Assembly (NCBI GenBank): GCA_937864365.1
Contig: CALMJT010000131.1
Coordinates: forward strand, 51,476 to 115,475
Source of the DNA: an uncultured Alteromonadales bacterium
GTDB lineage: Bacteria; Pseudomonadota; Gammaproteobacteria; Pseudomonadales; Cellvibrionaceae
Reading direction: 5' to 3'
Length of the DNA stretch: 64,000 nt
Position numbers and translations under genes: made by a program. A model generated the notes under the pieces. It saw only the letters and a program-made list of their open reading frames with translations, did not search any database and was not told the origin of the DNA. Position 1 is the stretch's first letter. Every line of letters begins with the position of its first letter. Shown in pieces: positions 53,901-63,344 of the stretch.

Positions 53901-54838
53901 AGCTTTGGAGCGAGACCAGCTTCCGTATTCAATCGCTACGCGATAATCCAGTTTGTGCGCAACAAGAATTCAATCGAATTCTTGGCCGTAACGACGGACT
54001 TAGCACACGTCTGACCTTTGATCTTAATGAAGACATTGCAGCGCCTTATTTAAATCTAGGAGCAAAACCTAAGGTTGCGATTTTGCGCGAGCAGGGTGTT
54101 AATGGTCATGTTGAAATGGCCGCTGCTTTCCATAAAGCGGGTTTTGATTCTGTCGATGTGCACATGAGCGATCTGCTCAGTGGTCGTCGAGACTTAAGTG
54201 AGTTCAAAGGACTTGCGGCTTGCGGTGGCTTCTCCTACGGTGATGTTTTAGGCGCTGGCGAGGGTTGGGCTAAAACTGTTCTGTTTAACAATCAATTGCG
54301 CGATCAGTTCAGTGCGTTTTTTACTCGCTCAGAAACTTTTAGCTTGGGGGTGTGCAACGGTTGTCAGATGATGAGTAATCTTAAGTCACTGATTCCCGGA
54401 GCCGATCACTGGCCGCGCTTTGTACGCAATCGGTCCGAGCAGTTTGAAGCTCGAACGAGCTTGGTACGCATTGAAAATACGCCATCAATCCTCATGTTAG
54501 GTATGGCGGGTTCTCACATGCCGGTAGCTGTTGCCCATGGTGAAGGTCAAGCTGAATTTATCGACGGCACACATTTGCAGGCTTGTATCGATTCCGGTAC
54601 GGTGGCTATGCGTTATGTTGATAACGGCATCGAAGTCACCGAAAACTATCCGGCCAACCCTAACGGTTCGCCAGATGGTATTACTGCGCTGTCAAGCACA
54701 GACGGTCGGGTAACGATTATGATGCCGCACCCTGAGCGTGTGTATCGTGCAGTTTGTAACTCTTGGCATCCCGATGAGTGGCAGGAAGACGGCCCTTGGC
54801 TGAGAATTTTCAGAAATGCGCGTGTATTTGTTGGTTAA
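50948..54838 (+). CDS. purL: Phosphoribosylformylglycinamidine synthase (single chain)
   Basis: 1296 aa from ATG 50948, matching the ~1295-aa gammaproteobacterial PurL. The start [19 protein letters not shown] aligns with known N-termini; a GAGG lies about 12 nt upstream. It converts FGAR + Gln + ATP to FGAM in purine synthesis. Seen in order: PurS-like N-domain; [32 protein letters not shown] with [15 protein letters not shown] (ATP site); second synthase half with [11 protein letters not shown]-terminal glutaminase with nucleophile Cys in [17 protein letters not shown] and PHPERVYR. It stands alone with its own terminator. Confidence 0.97.
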   Translation: MLILPGTEALSSFRREKLLKTLVELDSSVESVCAHFYHVISFREGFSSDNLTPEQRSIIDKLLEYGPKTDASSSGIASEFTKQFIVSPRIGTISPWSSKATDIFKNVGLQSVARVERVIVYSVTGQLQSQEILRQQLFDPMTESIFDSFDALNELFVIRTPAPATSIDVLGGGRDSLVKANQELGLALAEDEIDYLLKGFEELGRNPVDVELMMFAQANSEHCRHKIFNATWTLNDQDQPNTLFGMIKNTYKRSSENVLSAYSDNAAVMTGHHCGRFYPNPSDQSYGFNSEDVHILMKVETHNHPTAIAPFPGAGTGSGGEIRDEGAVGKGSKPKAGLAGFTVSNLMIPDFNQPWEEYYGKPNRIVSALDIMIDGPIGAAAFNNEFGRPNLCGYFRTFEIDFDGERRGYHKPVMIAGGYGNIKAEHIDQETYAPGCKLVVLGGPAMLIGLGGGAASSMDSGNSSEDLDFASVQRQNPEMQRRAQEVIDQCWQLGANNPIAFIHDVGAGGLSNAFPELAKDGGCGALFELREIPNDEPGMSPLAVWCNESQERYVMAIKPEDLSVFEAICKRERAPFAVVGESISEQKIVLNDRYFDTKPVDLPMSLLFGKPPKMHRSAYKHSGVTQAFNCEDIELNEAAERVLKHPTVASKNFLVTIGDRSITGQVVRDQMVGPWQVPVADCAVTTSSFDTYCGEAMSMGERTPSALINAPASGRMAVAEAITNIASARIQSLSDIKLSANWMCASGHRGEDEKLYRTVEAIGMELCPELGITIPVGKDSMSMRTAWQDDGEERAVTAPLSLIISAFAPVTDVRKTVTPQLRFDLGDTRLLLIDIAAGQLRMGGSILAQVYGQMGDEVPDVDQPAVLKSFFTAMQESLENGEVVAYHDRSDGGLFATLVEMAFTGHVGLDIDLSGMGESVLEILFNEELGAVIQVKEEHLAAITSRFADAGVMVRDLGGLNDENQVRISFNGEVIFDQAQSYLQQLWSETSFRIQSLRDNPVCAQQEFNRILGRNDGLSTRLTFDLNEDIAAPYLNLGAKPKVAILREQGVNGHVEMAAAFHKAGFDSVDVHMSDLLSGRRDLSEFKGLAACGGFSYGDVLGAGEGWAKTVLFNNQLRDQFSAFFTRSETFSLGVCNGCQMMSNLKSLIPGADHWPRFVRNRSEQFEARTSLVRIENTPSILMLGMAGSHMPVAVAHGEGQAEFIDGTHLQACIDSGTVAMRYVDNGIEVTENYPANPNGSPDGITALSSTDGRVTIMMPHPERVYRAVCNSWHPDEWQEDGPWLRIFRNARVFVG

Positions 54839-54868
54839 ATCCATAGGTGGCCAAGCCGCCTGAACATC

Positions 54869-54893
54869 AAAAACCCAGCTTAGGCTGGGTTTT
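54869..54893 (+). terminator. Intrinsic terminator after purL
   Basis: AAAACCCAGC-TTAG-GCTGGGTTTT, 30 bp past the stop. Confidence 0.88.
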
Positions 54894-55063
54894 CATTTAT
54901 GTAGGTTAATCAAAATCGGTTAATTTTTTGAACAGTTTAGTGATTAAGGCTTTATTTTGATGAAGCGTTAATGTGACGAGTCAAGGCTCGTGCTAAGTTT
55001 TTTAAGTTTCGATTTTCTAATTTGATTGCCTCTTTAATCTTAAATAGACAAAGAGTGTTTGCT

Positions 55064-55684
55064 ATGACGAATAAATTTTCGACGAACGAACAAAAAGCCA
55101 GTTACGGTATTGGCCGTCAGTTGGGTGATCGTGTTTCAGAAAAACCGTTCACCGGTTTTGATGTAGAAGCGGCCGTGGCGGGTTTTATTGATGGCTGCAA
55201 CAATGCGCCATTGGCGGTTGATGTAGACGCAATTAACGCTGCATTCGCAGTCATCCAGCAAGTCATGGCAGAAGAAGAAAAAGCAAAAGCGGCAACACTT
55301 GGCGCTGAAGGTCAAAAATTCCTTGAAGAAAACGCCGGAAAAGACGGAATTATTTCTCTAGATTCGGGCCTTCAATACGAAATTCTTGTTGAAGGTAGCG
55401 GCGAAAAGCCAACCCGTGAGTCAACCGTTCGTACCCATTATCACGGTACCTTAATTGATGGCTCTGTTTTCGATAGCTCTGTAGCGCGTGGAACTCCTGC
55501 GGAGTTTCCTGTTGGTGGTGTAATTGCAGGTTGGACCGAAGCGCTGCAAATGATGCCTGTTGGCTCAAAATGGCGTTTGTTTGTACCTCATCACCTAGCG
55601 TACGGTGAGCGCGGTGCTGGCGGTAAGATTGGACCATACTCAACACTTATTTTTGAAGTTGAGTTGTTAGATATTGTTGGCTGA
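55064..55684 (+). CDS. fklB: FKBP-type peptidyl-prolyl cis-trans isomerase
   Basis: 206 aa from ATG 55064 (MTNKFSTNEQKASYGIGRQLGD), preceded by an AAGAG Shine-Dalgarno; an upstream TTG is less likely. The helical N-terminal dimerisation domain is at about 1-90. The FKBP domain follows, with VRTHYHGTLIDGSVFDSS, VIAGWTEALQMMPVGSKW, the VPHHLAYGERG loop and LIFEVELLDIVG. It has no signal peptide, so is cytosolic like FklB. It catalyses proline isomerisation in protein folding. A dispersed repeat begins 6 bp after the stop. Confidence 0.94.
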   Translation: MTNKFSTNEQKASYGIGRQLGDRVSEKPFTGFDVEAAVAGFIDGCNNAPLAVDVDAINAAFAVIQQVMAEEEKAKAATLGAEGQKFLEENAGKDGIISLDSGLQYEILVEGSGEKPTRESTVRTHYHGTLIDGSVFDSSVARGTPAEFPVGGVIAGWTEALQMMPVGSKWRLFVPHHLAYGERGAGGKIGPYSTLIFEVELLDIVG

Positions 55685-55690
55685 TAGTTA

Positions 55691-55843
55691 AGGAAACTCT
55701 GGTTAACCTAGAGTTTCTTGCAATACAAGTATGTGTCGCCAATTTCAAAAACAATAAGTAATTGAAATTGTGCAGAAATTGGAAATGGTATTTTCAATTT
55801 CTGCTCTCTGATTAAATCACGAATGATTTAATCAGAGGGTCCT
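55691..55843 (+). repeat. Dispersed repeat, full length, just after fklB
   Basis: AGGAAACTCTGGTTAACCTA ... ATGTGTCGCCAATTTCAAAA ... GATTTAATCAGAGGGTCCT. The H2 left arm has decayed (GCAATACA). Confidence 0.93.
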
Positions 55844-55944
55844 TAAGTTTGATCATCAGTAAATAGGCTGCGATTTTGTGGAAAATGCTTTCTGCAAATC
55901 ATAGTGTTCAGGTTTTGAAAGTACGATTTTTTCGGAATTTTTAA

Positions 55945-56259
55945 ATGTCGTCTAGCGATAGCAATACAGAAAATCTTTTGTGGAATTTAGTAGATAACCT
56001 TATCGAACAAACTAATGTTGCCTGCGAAGAAGGTTTAAATCCGGGTGATGCACATCAAGCTCTTATGTATGCTTGCGCGCGCTTTGGAGCGTTTATTGTT
56101 GCTGATAACAGTGAGTCTAAAGCAGATTTTATTGAAGACGAAAAAGACGCTAAAAAATTCTATCTCGATCAGTTTCGATCCTTTTTGCACGAAAACTTCG
56201 ACGAGTATCGCGAAAACTTTAAGCATTACGTGGGTGATAAAGACGCTTCGGAATCTTAA
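55945..56259 (+). CDS. DUF3144-like small protein
   Basis: 104 aa, acidic, mostly helical, no cysteine cluster and no signal peptide. LWNLVDNLIEQTN, DAHQALMYACARFGAFIVA and FYLDQFRSFLHENFDEY match the general plan of DUF3144 (helical protein of unknown function, common in marine gammaproteobacteria). It is a single gene. The start ATG is at 55945; no strong Shine-Dalgarno is seen. Confidence 0.8.
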   Translation: MSSSDSNTENLLWNLVDNLIEQTNVACEEGLNPGDAHQALMYACARFGAFIVADNSESKADFIEDEKDAKKFYLDQFRSFLHENFDEYRENFKHYVGDKDASES

Positions 56260-56442
56260 TTAGCAGTCTGAATTTACAATAATAAAAATATTTAGGTTTT
56301 TATCATTGCTCTAATCTCTCTGTTTTTAACGTGTCATTAAAAACAAATCTCAGAAAAAGAGCGTGTAAATTTGTACCAGCAAAGTCCTTAGTTATTTTTT
56401 TTCAAATTTATCCGTAAAAGTCAAAGCTGGTAGTGTTTGAAA

Positions 56443-56530
56443 AGCTGCTGATTAACTTTTTCACAATGTTAATCTTTTTTCATTTGGCTGTTGGCAACAC
56501 GTCCTTGTGTTGTTGAAATCTCTGATTAAT
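56443..56530 (-). repeat. Dispersed repeat, short form, abutting the M20 gene stop
   Basis: GCTGCTGATTAACTTTTTCA, CACAATGTTAATC, GGCAACACGTCCTTGTGTTG and AATCTCTGATTAA. In the M20 gene's sense it starts directly after the stop codon. Confidence 0.7.
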
Positions 56531-57862
56531 TTATTTTTTCATTAAATCCAAAAGTGCAAGTACGGTAGCTTCTACGCCCGCTGTTACCGAAGGTTCTGGT
56601 GAAATTTTAAATAACGGTGAATGATGACTGGCAACTGCTGGACCACCGGCTGCGGCGGCGGCTAAATCTTCCGCAGGTGTTCCGCCAACGGTAAAGTAGA
56701 CGCTTGGAATATAGGGTTCGGTAGTGAACATAGGGAAATCTTCAGCGCCCATGCCTTGAGGCAATAGACTCGAAACCGAAGTCTCCCCCATTTCTGCCGT
56801 CCAAACATTCTTAAGGCGCTTGGCTAAATCGATGTTATTAACCGTTGGTGGTACGCTTTCTTTAGAGAAAATAACTTCCGGTAACTTGTCTTCAGGAAGA
56901 CCCGCAACACGCCCCATGTTTTCGGCAATGCGTTTAATGCCAGACAACAAAAGCTCACGAGTTTCTGGATTAGTATTGCGCACTGTTAACTGTAGGTGAG
57001 CCTCGTCTGAAATAATGTTGTGTTTGGTACCACTGTGGAAAGAACCCACCGTCACAACACCGGGTTGGCGCGGTGATAATTCTCTAGAAACCAAAGTTTG
57101 TAGCGCCAGAACAATTTGTGAGCCCAAGACAATCGGGTCTTTACCGGCGTGTGGACTCGCACCGTGGGCGCCAACGCCGTGAATGATAATATCGACGGAA
57201 TCGGAGCCGGCGTAAGGGCTGCCTTCTACCACGTTAATTTTACCGGCCTCTAAACCCGCGGCTACATGCAGTGCAAGCGCGTAATCGGGTACGCCAAATT
57301 TCTCCCAAATACCGTCGTCCATCATGGCGCGAGCGCCGAGAATACGTTCTTCAGCTGGTTGTCCCACGAGCATTAAGGTGCCAGACCATTGATCTTTCAA
57401 GGCTTGCATTCTACGCGCGGTGCCAATCAAGCTGGTAATGTGCATATCATGACCACAGGCATGCATTACAGGTACTTCATTCCCAGTAATGGGATCTTTT
57501 TGTGTGGCCTTAGATGAATAAGGTAAGCCGGACTTTTCCTCAACCGGCAAGCCGTCCATGTCGGCACGCATCATAACCAGAGGGCCTTTGCCATTTTCCA
57601 TGATGGCAACTAAACCCGTTCCGCCCACGCCTTTAGTGACTTTGAACCCAGCCTTTTTCAGCTCTTTAGCGACACGATCAGAGGTTTCGTTCTCAACCAA
57701 GCTTAATTCTGGATTGGCGTGAAAATGCTTAAACAGTGGGTCTAAGTAGGAGTCATAATCTTTTTGGATGGTTGTAGACAGCTGACTTTCAGCTTGTGTC
57801 ACACTTGCAGTCGCTGCGGTTACCAATGCAACGGCTGTCATCAAATTCTTCATAGTCTTCAT
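56531..57862 (-). CDS. Exported M20-family amidohydrolase
   Basis: About 443 aa from ATG 57862 (a GTG six bases earlier is possible). The signal peptide is cleaved near VTQA-ESQ. The M20D metal ligands are seen: MRADMDGLP, HACGHDMHIT and GQPAEERI with catalytic Glu. VGAHGASPHAGKDPI lies in the dimerisation domain and HHSPLF carries the last His. The family hydrolyses N-acyl amino acids such as hippurate or N-acetyl amino acids; a secreted copy points to periplasmic peptide or acyl-amino-acid use. It is a lone gene. Confidence 0.93.
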   Translation of the reverse strand: MKTMKNLMTAVALVTAATASVTQAESQLSTTIQKDYDSYLDPLFKHFHANPELSLVENETSDRVAKELKKAGFKVTKGVGGTGLVAIMENGKGPLVMMRADMDGLPVEEKSGLPYSSKATQKDPITGNEVPVMHACGHDMHITSLIGTARRMQALKDQWSGTLMLVGQPAEERILGARAMMDDGIWEKFGVPDYALALHVAAGLEAGKINVVEGSPYAGSDSVDIIIHGVGAHGASPHAGKDPIVLGSQIVLALQTLVSRELSPRQPGVVTVGSFHSGTKHNIISDEAHLQLTVRNTNPETRELLLSGIKRIAENMGRVAGLPEDKLPEVIFSKESVPPTVNNIDLAKRLKNVWTAEMGETSVSSLLPQGMGAEDFPMFTTEPYIPSVYFTVGGTPAEDLAAAAAGGPAVASHHSPLFKISPEPSVTAGVEATVLALLDLMKK

Positions 57863-58398
57863 GATCACTGGGCCTAATGAGTTGATCTAACAGATTTATT
57901 TTTAAACTCTAGGTAAGACGAACATGATGAGCATGCCCGGATTTTCAATGAAATCCCAATTTGTTGAGTTTTGACGTATACAGGTAGAGTTGCAGGCGAA
58001 ATAAAAGAAGGAAATTGAGTATTAATCAAAAGATTCGACGTGAATACAACGGAAAGTAAATTATCATAAAAAGAAAATTTGTAATTACTTTTTCCAGCTT
58101 GATGTTTGCTGGATTAAATCAACGAATGTTGTTGAGACATTAAAATTGCAGCATAGCGAAAATAATGGCTAAGACTTGTTCTCTCTGGCCGCAATTTATC
58201 GGATATAGAACGTAAACAAGGATGTGACTAAGTCAAGATTAACTTAGGGTTTCCAGTTTTTGTCTTCTGATTAAATCAGAGCCGAATTAATCAGCGGTTC
58301 TTATATAAGTATAGGATTTATAGGTATAGGAGTGCGCACAAATCAACTTAAGTAGTTGTACCAAGAGACTGTGCGCTGTAGAAAATCTAAAAGATGTT
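57863..58398. other. Intergenic region with a decayed repeat
   Basis: No gene is seen. A decayed dispersed repeat lies at about 58215-58302. Confidence 0.6.
58215..58302 (+). repeat. Dispersed repeat, decayed short copy
   Basis: AACAAGGATGTGACTA, AGATTAACTTAGGGTTTCC and TCTTCTGATTAAATCA ... AATTAATCAGCGGTTCTT are scrambled parts of the element. Confidence 0.55.
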
Positions 58399-58758
58399 TT
58401 AGATTTCTAACTTTTCTTCCACATTTTTAAGTTGAATACGGGCTAATGCTAAGTTGGCTTTTTTGGCATCGAGCACAAAATAAATAAATAGCCCATCTAA
58501 TTTGTGAGTAGGGCGAATTAAGTGCAGCTGATCACTTAGCGTGATAAGAATATCTTGAATCTGCGAATCAAGACCAAGCATAGCCATGGTTTTCATTTTA
58601 GATCTAACAACTTCGGTGTTGCCGCCAGCGGCAATATCTAGGTCTAAGCCAGAGCCTGCGCCTCCAAGCAGCATTCCGCTGTTGTAGTCTACGACTGCCG
58701 CAGCCATTGCGCCATCGACTTGCAGGAGTTGTCTTAGGGTTTCGTCAATTTTTGCCAT
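58399..58758 (-). CDS. Roadblock/LC7-like protein (second)
   Basis: 119 aa, soluble. The beginning LRQLLQVDGAMAAAVVDYNSGMLLG and the late LHLIRPTHKLDGLFIYFVLDAKKANLALARIQL fit the alpha-beta-beta-beta-alpha roadblock fold, which binds small GTPases as homo- or heterodimers (MglB-like). It is the last gene of a four-gene unit, 19 bp after another roadblock gene. A role as GTPase-activating or scaffold subunit is inferred from family and neighbours. Confidence 0.75.
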   Translation of the reverse strand: MAKIDETLRQLLQVDGAMAAAVVDYNSGMLLGGAGSGLDLDIAAGGNTEVVRSKMKTMAMLGLDSQIQDILITLSDQLHLIRPTHKLDGLFIYFVLDAKKANLALARIQLKNVEEKLEI

Positions 58759-58777
58759 AATTAATTACCACTGTTTT

Positions 58778-59176
58778 TTATGATTTTAGTAGAGATCGAA
58801 ACTTATTTAGTTGATTTCGGAAATTCCAAAGCGCAAGTCCGTGTTGAACACCTTTGGCGAATACTCCAAGCAATACTAAGTCAACCTCTGGAGTTTTAAT
58901 AAGACCACAAATAATTAAGCCGTCTTTCGTCTCAACAATGCCGCCTAAAGCATCTTGCTTATTGCAACAATCGGCAATTGTTAAGCTTAAGCCCGCAAAA
59001 GAAGCTGCCATAGCAGAAACTTTGGCCTCTTCGATTTTTAAGCCTCGATAGCTGGCGCAAGCAATTTCGTGACCATCCGAAGTACATAATAGTAGACTTT
59101 CGATTTCATCACGAATATCAGTGGAGTAATTTAGTATTTCTTTGATTTTTTCAATCGTTGCAGCTGGAAGAATCAC
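58778..59176 (-). CDS. Roadblock/LC7-like protein (first)
   Basis: 132 aa. IESLLLCTSDGHEIACASYRGLKIEEAKVSAMAASFAGLSLTIAD and IVETKDGLIICGLIKTPEVDLVLLGVFAKGVQHGL follow the roadblock/LC7 pattern. It is clearly a different sequence from the second roadblock gene, so a heterodimer is possible. It starts 4 bp after the GTPase gene stop. Confidence 0.8.
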   Translation of the reverse strand: MILPAATIEKIKEILNYSTDIRDEIESLLLCTSDGHEIACASYRGLKIEEAKVSAMAASFAGLSLTIADCCNKQDALGGIVETKDGLIICGLIKTPEVDLVLLGVFAKGVQHGLALWNFRNQLNKFRSLLKS

Positions 59177-59180
59177 GTTG

Positions 59181-59726
59181 TTATTCCCCTTGGAGTATGT
59201 GATCGAGTTCTGCGTTGATCACTAATGCTTCTAATAATAAATTTACATCTTGTGGATCTCGTGGATCCATAAAGAAGTAGGGGAGTGCTAGTTCTAAGTT
59301 TTCACAACAGTCTTGGATGACTCCTGAGACCGTTTCTTTGTCGTCTTCTTCGACACGATTTAGACCTACAACCATAGCCCCGGAATTGGCTAATGACCGA
59401 AAGGAGTCAATGTAAAATTTAAATTGCTCGGCCCAGTCACTCATACTGCAATCTAACAACAAGATACCGCCCAAGGCACCTTTAGAGACGATAGGCCAAA
59501 TGAAACTGAATTGTCTTTGTCCGGGAATGCCGTAAAGGGAAAGCTTATTGCCGTCATCGAGGCTTAATTCACCATAATCCATAGCAACAGTGGTGGTTGC
59601 CTTTACGTGCATGGTTTTATCGTGGTTTCTAGCTTCGGTGGCAACGGGAGGGATATCACTGATTGCTGCGATGGCAGTGGTTTTACCCGCTCCCATCGGT
59701 CCTACGAAAATTACTTTAATTGCCAT
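59181..59726 (-). CDS. Small Ras-like GTPase (MglA/COG2229-like)
   Basis: 181 aa. P-loop GPMGAGKTT (residues 9-17), switch I TTTVAMDYGEL (44-54) and switch II LYGIPGQRQFSFIW (64-77; family usually GTPGQ). The base-specificity segment reads GLNRVEE (121-127) where NKxD is usual: Lys to Arg and Asp to Glu. Guanine selectivity may be relaxed. It overlaps the upstream 299-aa gene by 11 bp and is followed after 4 bp by a roadblock gene. Such GTPase-roadblock pairs act as polarity or signalling switches (Myxococcus MglAB, Streptomyces conservons); the output here is unknown. Confidence 0.87.
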   Translation of the reverse strand: MAIKVIFVGPMGAGKTTAIAAISDIPPVATEARNHDKTMHVKATTTVAMDYGELSLDDGNKLSLYGIPGQRQFSFIWPIVSKGALGGILLLDCSMSDWAEQFKFYIDSFRSLANSGAMVVGLNRVEEDDKETVSGVIQDCCENLELALPYFFMDPRDPQDVNLLLEALVINAELDHILQGE

Positions 59727-60615
59727 TAACTAAACCGAAATACGAATTGATCTTCTTGCGCAACCAATTAAGTGATTGTTTGTTTTGCAGCTCTCTCACA
59801 CCTTTTAAGGCGGTTTCATGAACTTCAGAAGCTTTTACCGAGATCCCGCTGGTAGCGCAAGCATGCAAGAAAGATTTAACTTGATCTTCTTCAAGCTGGC
59901 AGGCTTTAGCGGCTTCAGAAACAGTCACAGATTGTCGAGAGTATAATGTTGCTAGCTTAAATATTTGTGGGTTGGGTTCCCATTCGTTCACTTGAGGCCA
60001 GCTGGCGAGTTTGTAGGGCTTGTCGGTGCTCCAATTGCTTTTGGCATAGCCAATTTCTCGACGCGCTAGGCTCCACAGCAAGGTTTTTGACGAAATACAG
60101 CTAGACCACGAAAAGGTGTCTTTCACCGGAATCTTATTTTTAGGGGTAATTGCACTGGCCGAAGTCTTGGATACAGCTTCGATAATGTCTTTTTTACCAC
60201 CTTTTTCAATGTAAACTTTTGAATTTCCGTTTTTAAAGCACACCAGAACTTGGTTGCACAACAAGACAAGATCTGGTGCGTTACGGTCTTCTAAGATTTT
60301 AGCAACAGCTTGGGCTGTAGACAGAGCTGATTTAGGAGCGAATTTCTCGAGCAACTCAAGAAATTTCATAATGCGAATTGGGTATTCTAATACGGCTGCG
60401 CAGGCTTTTGCATCCGCAGGTGAGACTGTTCCGACAATAACTAATTTAGCACCTGGCAATACATCAACGTGCTGCTTTGCGAGCACGATATTTCCGTCAA
60501 GTCCTTCGCCCTCATAAACCCAAGGTAAATCAGTCCGAGAGCTGATCAAGCGAACTTGCTTTTTAATTACGTCTGATTCTTGCGGGCCGAAGCCGTAGCT
60601 CTTAATTGAATACAT
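59716..60615 (-). CDS. Unrecognised protein heading the GTPase-roadblock operon
   Basis: 299 aa, no signal peptide or membrane helix. Residues 50-100 (AKLVIVGTVSPADAKACAAVLEYPIRIMKFLELLEKF) look like the end of a degenerate receiver-type alpha/beta fold, with no phosphoacceptor visible. The middle (160-215) is rich in Trp, Ser and Lys. Residues 225-265 (LATLYSRQSVTVSEAAKACQLEEDQVKSFLHACATSGI) resemble a winged helix-turn-helix. It is the first gene of the operon, so it may be the input or output partner of the GTPase. This reading is by eye and could be wrong. Confidence 0.7.
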   Translation of the reverse strand: MYSIKSYGFGPQESDVIKKQVRLISSRTDLPWVYEGEGLDGNIVLAKQHVDVLPGAKLVIVGTVSPADAKACAAVLEYPIRIMKFLELLEKFAPKSALSTAQAVAKILEDRNAPDLVLLCNQVLVCFKNGNSKVYIEKGGKKDIIEAVSKTSASAITPKNKIPVKDTFSWSSCISSKTLLWSLARREIGYAKSNWSTDKPYKLASWPQVNEWEPNPQIFKLATLYSRQSVTVSEAAKACQLEEDQVKSFLHACATSGISVKASEVHETALKGVRELQNKQSLNWLRKKINSYFGLVNGN

Positions 60616-60855
60616 CGTCAGGTGCTTTCGTTAAGTCAATATATCCGTGACCGGAGTTATCCCTAAATTGGTTGGCTTATATTTAGAATAATAAGCTTAC
60701 ACAACCTTGGGCATCAGTATAAAAGCAATTCTTAAAAAAAGATGTGTCTAGAATGTAACTAAATGTAAAAAGTCAAAAATTTAATTAAAATTGCTCTTAT
60801 AAATTTGTTTAATTCTGCGTTTAAAACGGGAATTTAATAACGTTTAATTTTACTT

Positions 60856-60874
60856 GAAAATGGTTCTCATTTTC
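60856..60874. promoter_or_regulatory. Weak Fur-like palindrome
   Basis: GAAAATG-GTTCT-CATTTTC has the 7-5-7 geometry of the 19-bp Fur box and perfect 7-bp arms, but differs from the GATAATG core. It is 240 bp upstream of the GTPase operon. Confidence 0.3.
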
Positions 60875-61403
60875 TCGCGTAAAAATCGCCTTCATTTTGA
60901 ATACCCACAATCTTTACGTTCTTAATTTTGGCTGCGCAGTATAACTACTATCCGCGACTTTACTTCAAATATTTTGTTTTAGTTGCCTACACAAAGAATT
61001 TCTTTTGAAATAACAGTGCCAACTAAAGTTAAAACTCCAAGAAAAAATACTTTTTTTAAAATTATTTTAATTCGGCCATTTTTTTGTCTGAAAATTTTTT
61101 ATTTCTTTCCAAATGGTAATAATGGTCAAAAATTTGTTGCACAGATTATTCTTTAAATTTATTTAGCGTGATAGCCGTTGTCTTATTTAATCTTCAATCT
61201 TGTACGTTATTTATAATTTTTTGGTTTTAATTTTTTAAAAAAATCCTGAAAATTCTTTTTTTAAGATTTATTGTTCTTAGAGAGACCTATTTTTATACGC
61301 ATATGGCTAAGGTTGGTGTGTGGGGCTTTAAATCCGCAAAGATAATCTGGTGAATAATTTTTGAGCATGAATTTAAGGTATTAACCTAAACCCTGAGGCA
61401 TAC

Positions 61404-61526
61404 ATGCAGACAGTCGTAGCTTTACTTGTTACTTTTGTTACAACTTATTGTATTGCTTACAATATTGCTCAAATACGGATTGCTGTCCAATGGCACTGTT
61501 TGATCGAGACATTACGAAATATCTGA
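61404..61526 (+). CDS. Possible 40-aa single-span membrane protein
   Basis: ATG 61404 has a GAGG Shine-Dalgarno 6 nt upstream. The product MQTVVALLVTFVTTYCIAYN continues with a short amphipathic tail and ends at TGA. One hydrophobic helix (about 3-20) is predicted by eye. No family is recognised, and chance is possible in AT-rich DNA. Confidence 0.35.
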   Translation: MQTVVALLVTFVTTYCIAYNIAQIRIAVQWHCLIETLRNI

Positions 61527-61967
61527 TTATTAGAATGTGTCTGCATAAAGTTTGAATTGTTATTTTTTTTCTACATCTACGAAACTGTCATGACTACCAG
61601 ATCACATTTTTGAGTTTAACCGATTTTTATTTTTCCGAGAATCTGTCCAAAAATCATCTTTATAATGAATAGATAAAATATTTATACGGGGTCTTTATTT
61701 ACGTTTTTTCATCAAAACCTGTTTAGGTGTTTAAGTTTTTAAAACCTTAGTTGAATTAACACATAAATAAATAGGAATATTATTATGCAGATTGATCTAG
61801 ATTGAATTTTATTAACACTACCTAAAAAACTGTCTCATGTTTGATTCATTTCTTAAGCACTTTTCCTGCGTTACTATTCTTAGGTGAAATTTTAATCGTT
61901 TTTGTGTGGTTCTCTTTTCACGGCCTAATGTTTACACTCCAGTTTGTATTAAATTGGATGTGCCCTA

Positions 61968-63133
61968 TGCCGTTATTAAGTTTATCCCGCGCTAGTGCGG
62001 GTTTTATTGCCGTTTTAGTGGGCTACGCAAGTTCTGCCGCGATAGTGTTTCAAGCGGTATCTACACTGGGAGCTTCTTCGGAGCTTATTTCTTCGTGGTT
62101 TTGGTCGCTTGGTATTGGCTTGGGTATAACCTGTATAGGTCTTTCTTACCTTTTTAAACAACCCGTTGTTACCGCGTGGTCAACACCCGGAGCCGCGATT
62201 CTTGTGGTAGGCCTTGAAGGTTTGAGCATGTCTCAAGCGGTTGGGGTTTTTTTATTCAGTTCTGCGTTAATTTTTATCTGTGGAATTACGGGTATTTTTG
62301 ATCGTTTGACAAGAGTTATTCCTATTCAGCTGGCCGCAGCTATGCTCGCCGGTGTCTTATTTAAGTTTGGTGTCGATATTTTTACCTCGCTTGAATCAAA
62401 CACTATTTTAGTTGTTAGCATGCTTGCCGTTTTTTTTCTCGTTAAACCCCTCAGCGCTCGCTATGTTGTGCCTCTGACTTTATTAGTGGGTTTTTCGGTA
62501 GCGTTTTTTCTTGGTCAACTTAATTTTCAATCGGTATCCTTTGAATTTGCCACCCCCGTCTTTACCGCGCCAAGTTTTTCTCTAAGCGCCATTATCGGAG
62601 TTGGTATTCCTTTATTTTTGGTAACCATGGCTTCGCAAAATATGCCTGGCATTGCTGTAATCAGAGCTAATGGATACACAACACCCTCATCGCCGTTAAT
62701 TTCGGCGACCGGTTTAACGGGTTTAATTTTGGCGCCGTTTGGCGGTTTTGCTTTTAATTTGGCGGCAATTACCGCGGCAATTTGTTTATCGAAAGAGGCT
62801 GATCCTGATCCTAAAACACGTTTTTGGGCAGCAATTTGGGCGGGTATTTTTTATTTATTTGCCGGTACTTTTGCGGTTTTTGTGGTTGGATTGCTCGAAA
62901 CTTTACCAAAGGCGCTTATTTTAGCGATTGCAGGTTTGGCTTTGGTTGGCACCATTGCTAATAGTTTGAACACGGCATTAAGTAACGAGCCAACTCGCGA
63001 GGCAGCAGTTGTTACCTTCCTCGTTACCGCGTCGGGATTTTCCTATTGGGGAATCGGCTCGGCATTTTGGGCCATTATTATCGGATCTCTTTATCTGTTG
63101 TGTCACCGCTATGTACGTCTGAAACGAAATTGA
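61968..63133 (+). CDS. Benzoate/H+ symporter-family (BenE/YdcO) membrane protein
   Basis: 388 aa from ATG 61968 (MPLLSLSRASAGFIAVLVGY), matching the usual start of the family; a frame open from 61841 would add a non-family hydrophobic leader. It is polytopic with about 12 helices: LVGYASSAAIVFQA, TAWSTPGAAILVVGLEGLSM, PIQLAAAMLAGVLFKFG, PLFLVTMASQNMPGIAVIRANGY and FAFNLAAITAAICLSKEADPD are BenE signatures. It probably imports benzoate or a similar carboxylate by proton symport. No aromatic-degradation genes are in the window. Confidence 0.9.
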
Positions 63134-63344
63134 GCGTCTAATTAATTCTATTCAGTTGGTGTTCTTTTAGAGCGTTAGATCAATTTGAGTCTTGCTCAAA
63201 TGGCGCGGAAATTTACAAAAAAGATTTCCGGGTTGCTCGATTTTAGTCGAGCCTAACGGTGTGTTTGATTTGTGCGATGTCTTTCTGTTAATGCGTTGAG
63301 CGTATAACAGAAAGAGTCTTTAATGTGAATAGAGGTAGATGTCT

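Larger units (their letters stand above)
60616..61967. other. AT-rich region between the GTPase operon and the benE-like gene
   Basis: It contains a Fur-like palindrome (60856-60874), a 40-codon frame with Shine-Dalgarno (61404-61526) and otherwise very AT-rich DNA. An open stretch upstream of the benE-like start (from 61841) is not part of the known protein family. Confidence 0.5.

Noticed and set aside
61841..61967. Hydrophobic in-frame extension of the BenE-like protein
   Set aside because: Family members begin at the position equivalent to 61968; the extra segment has no counterpart.
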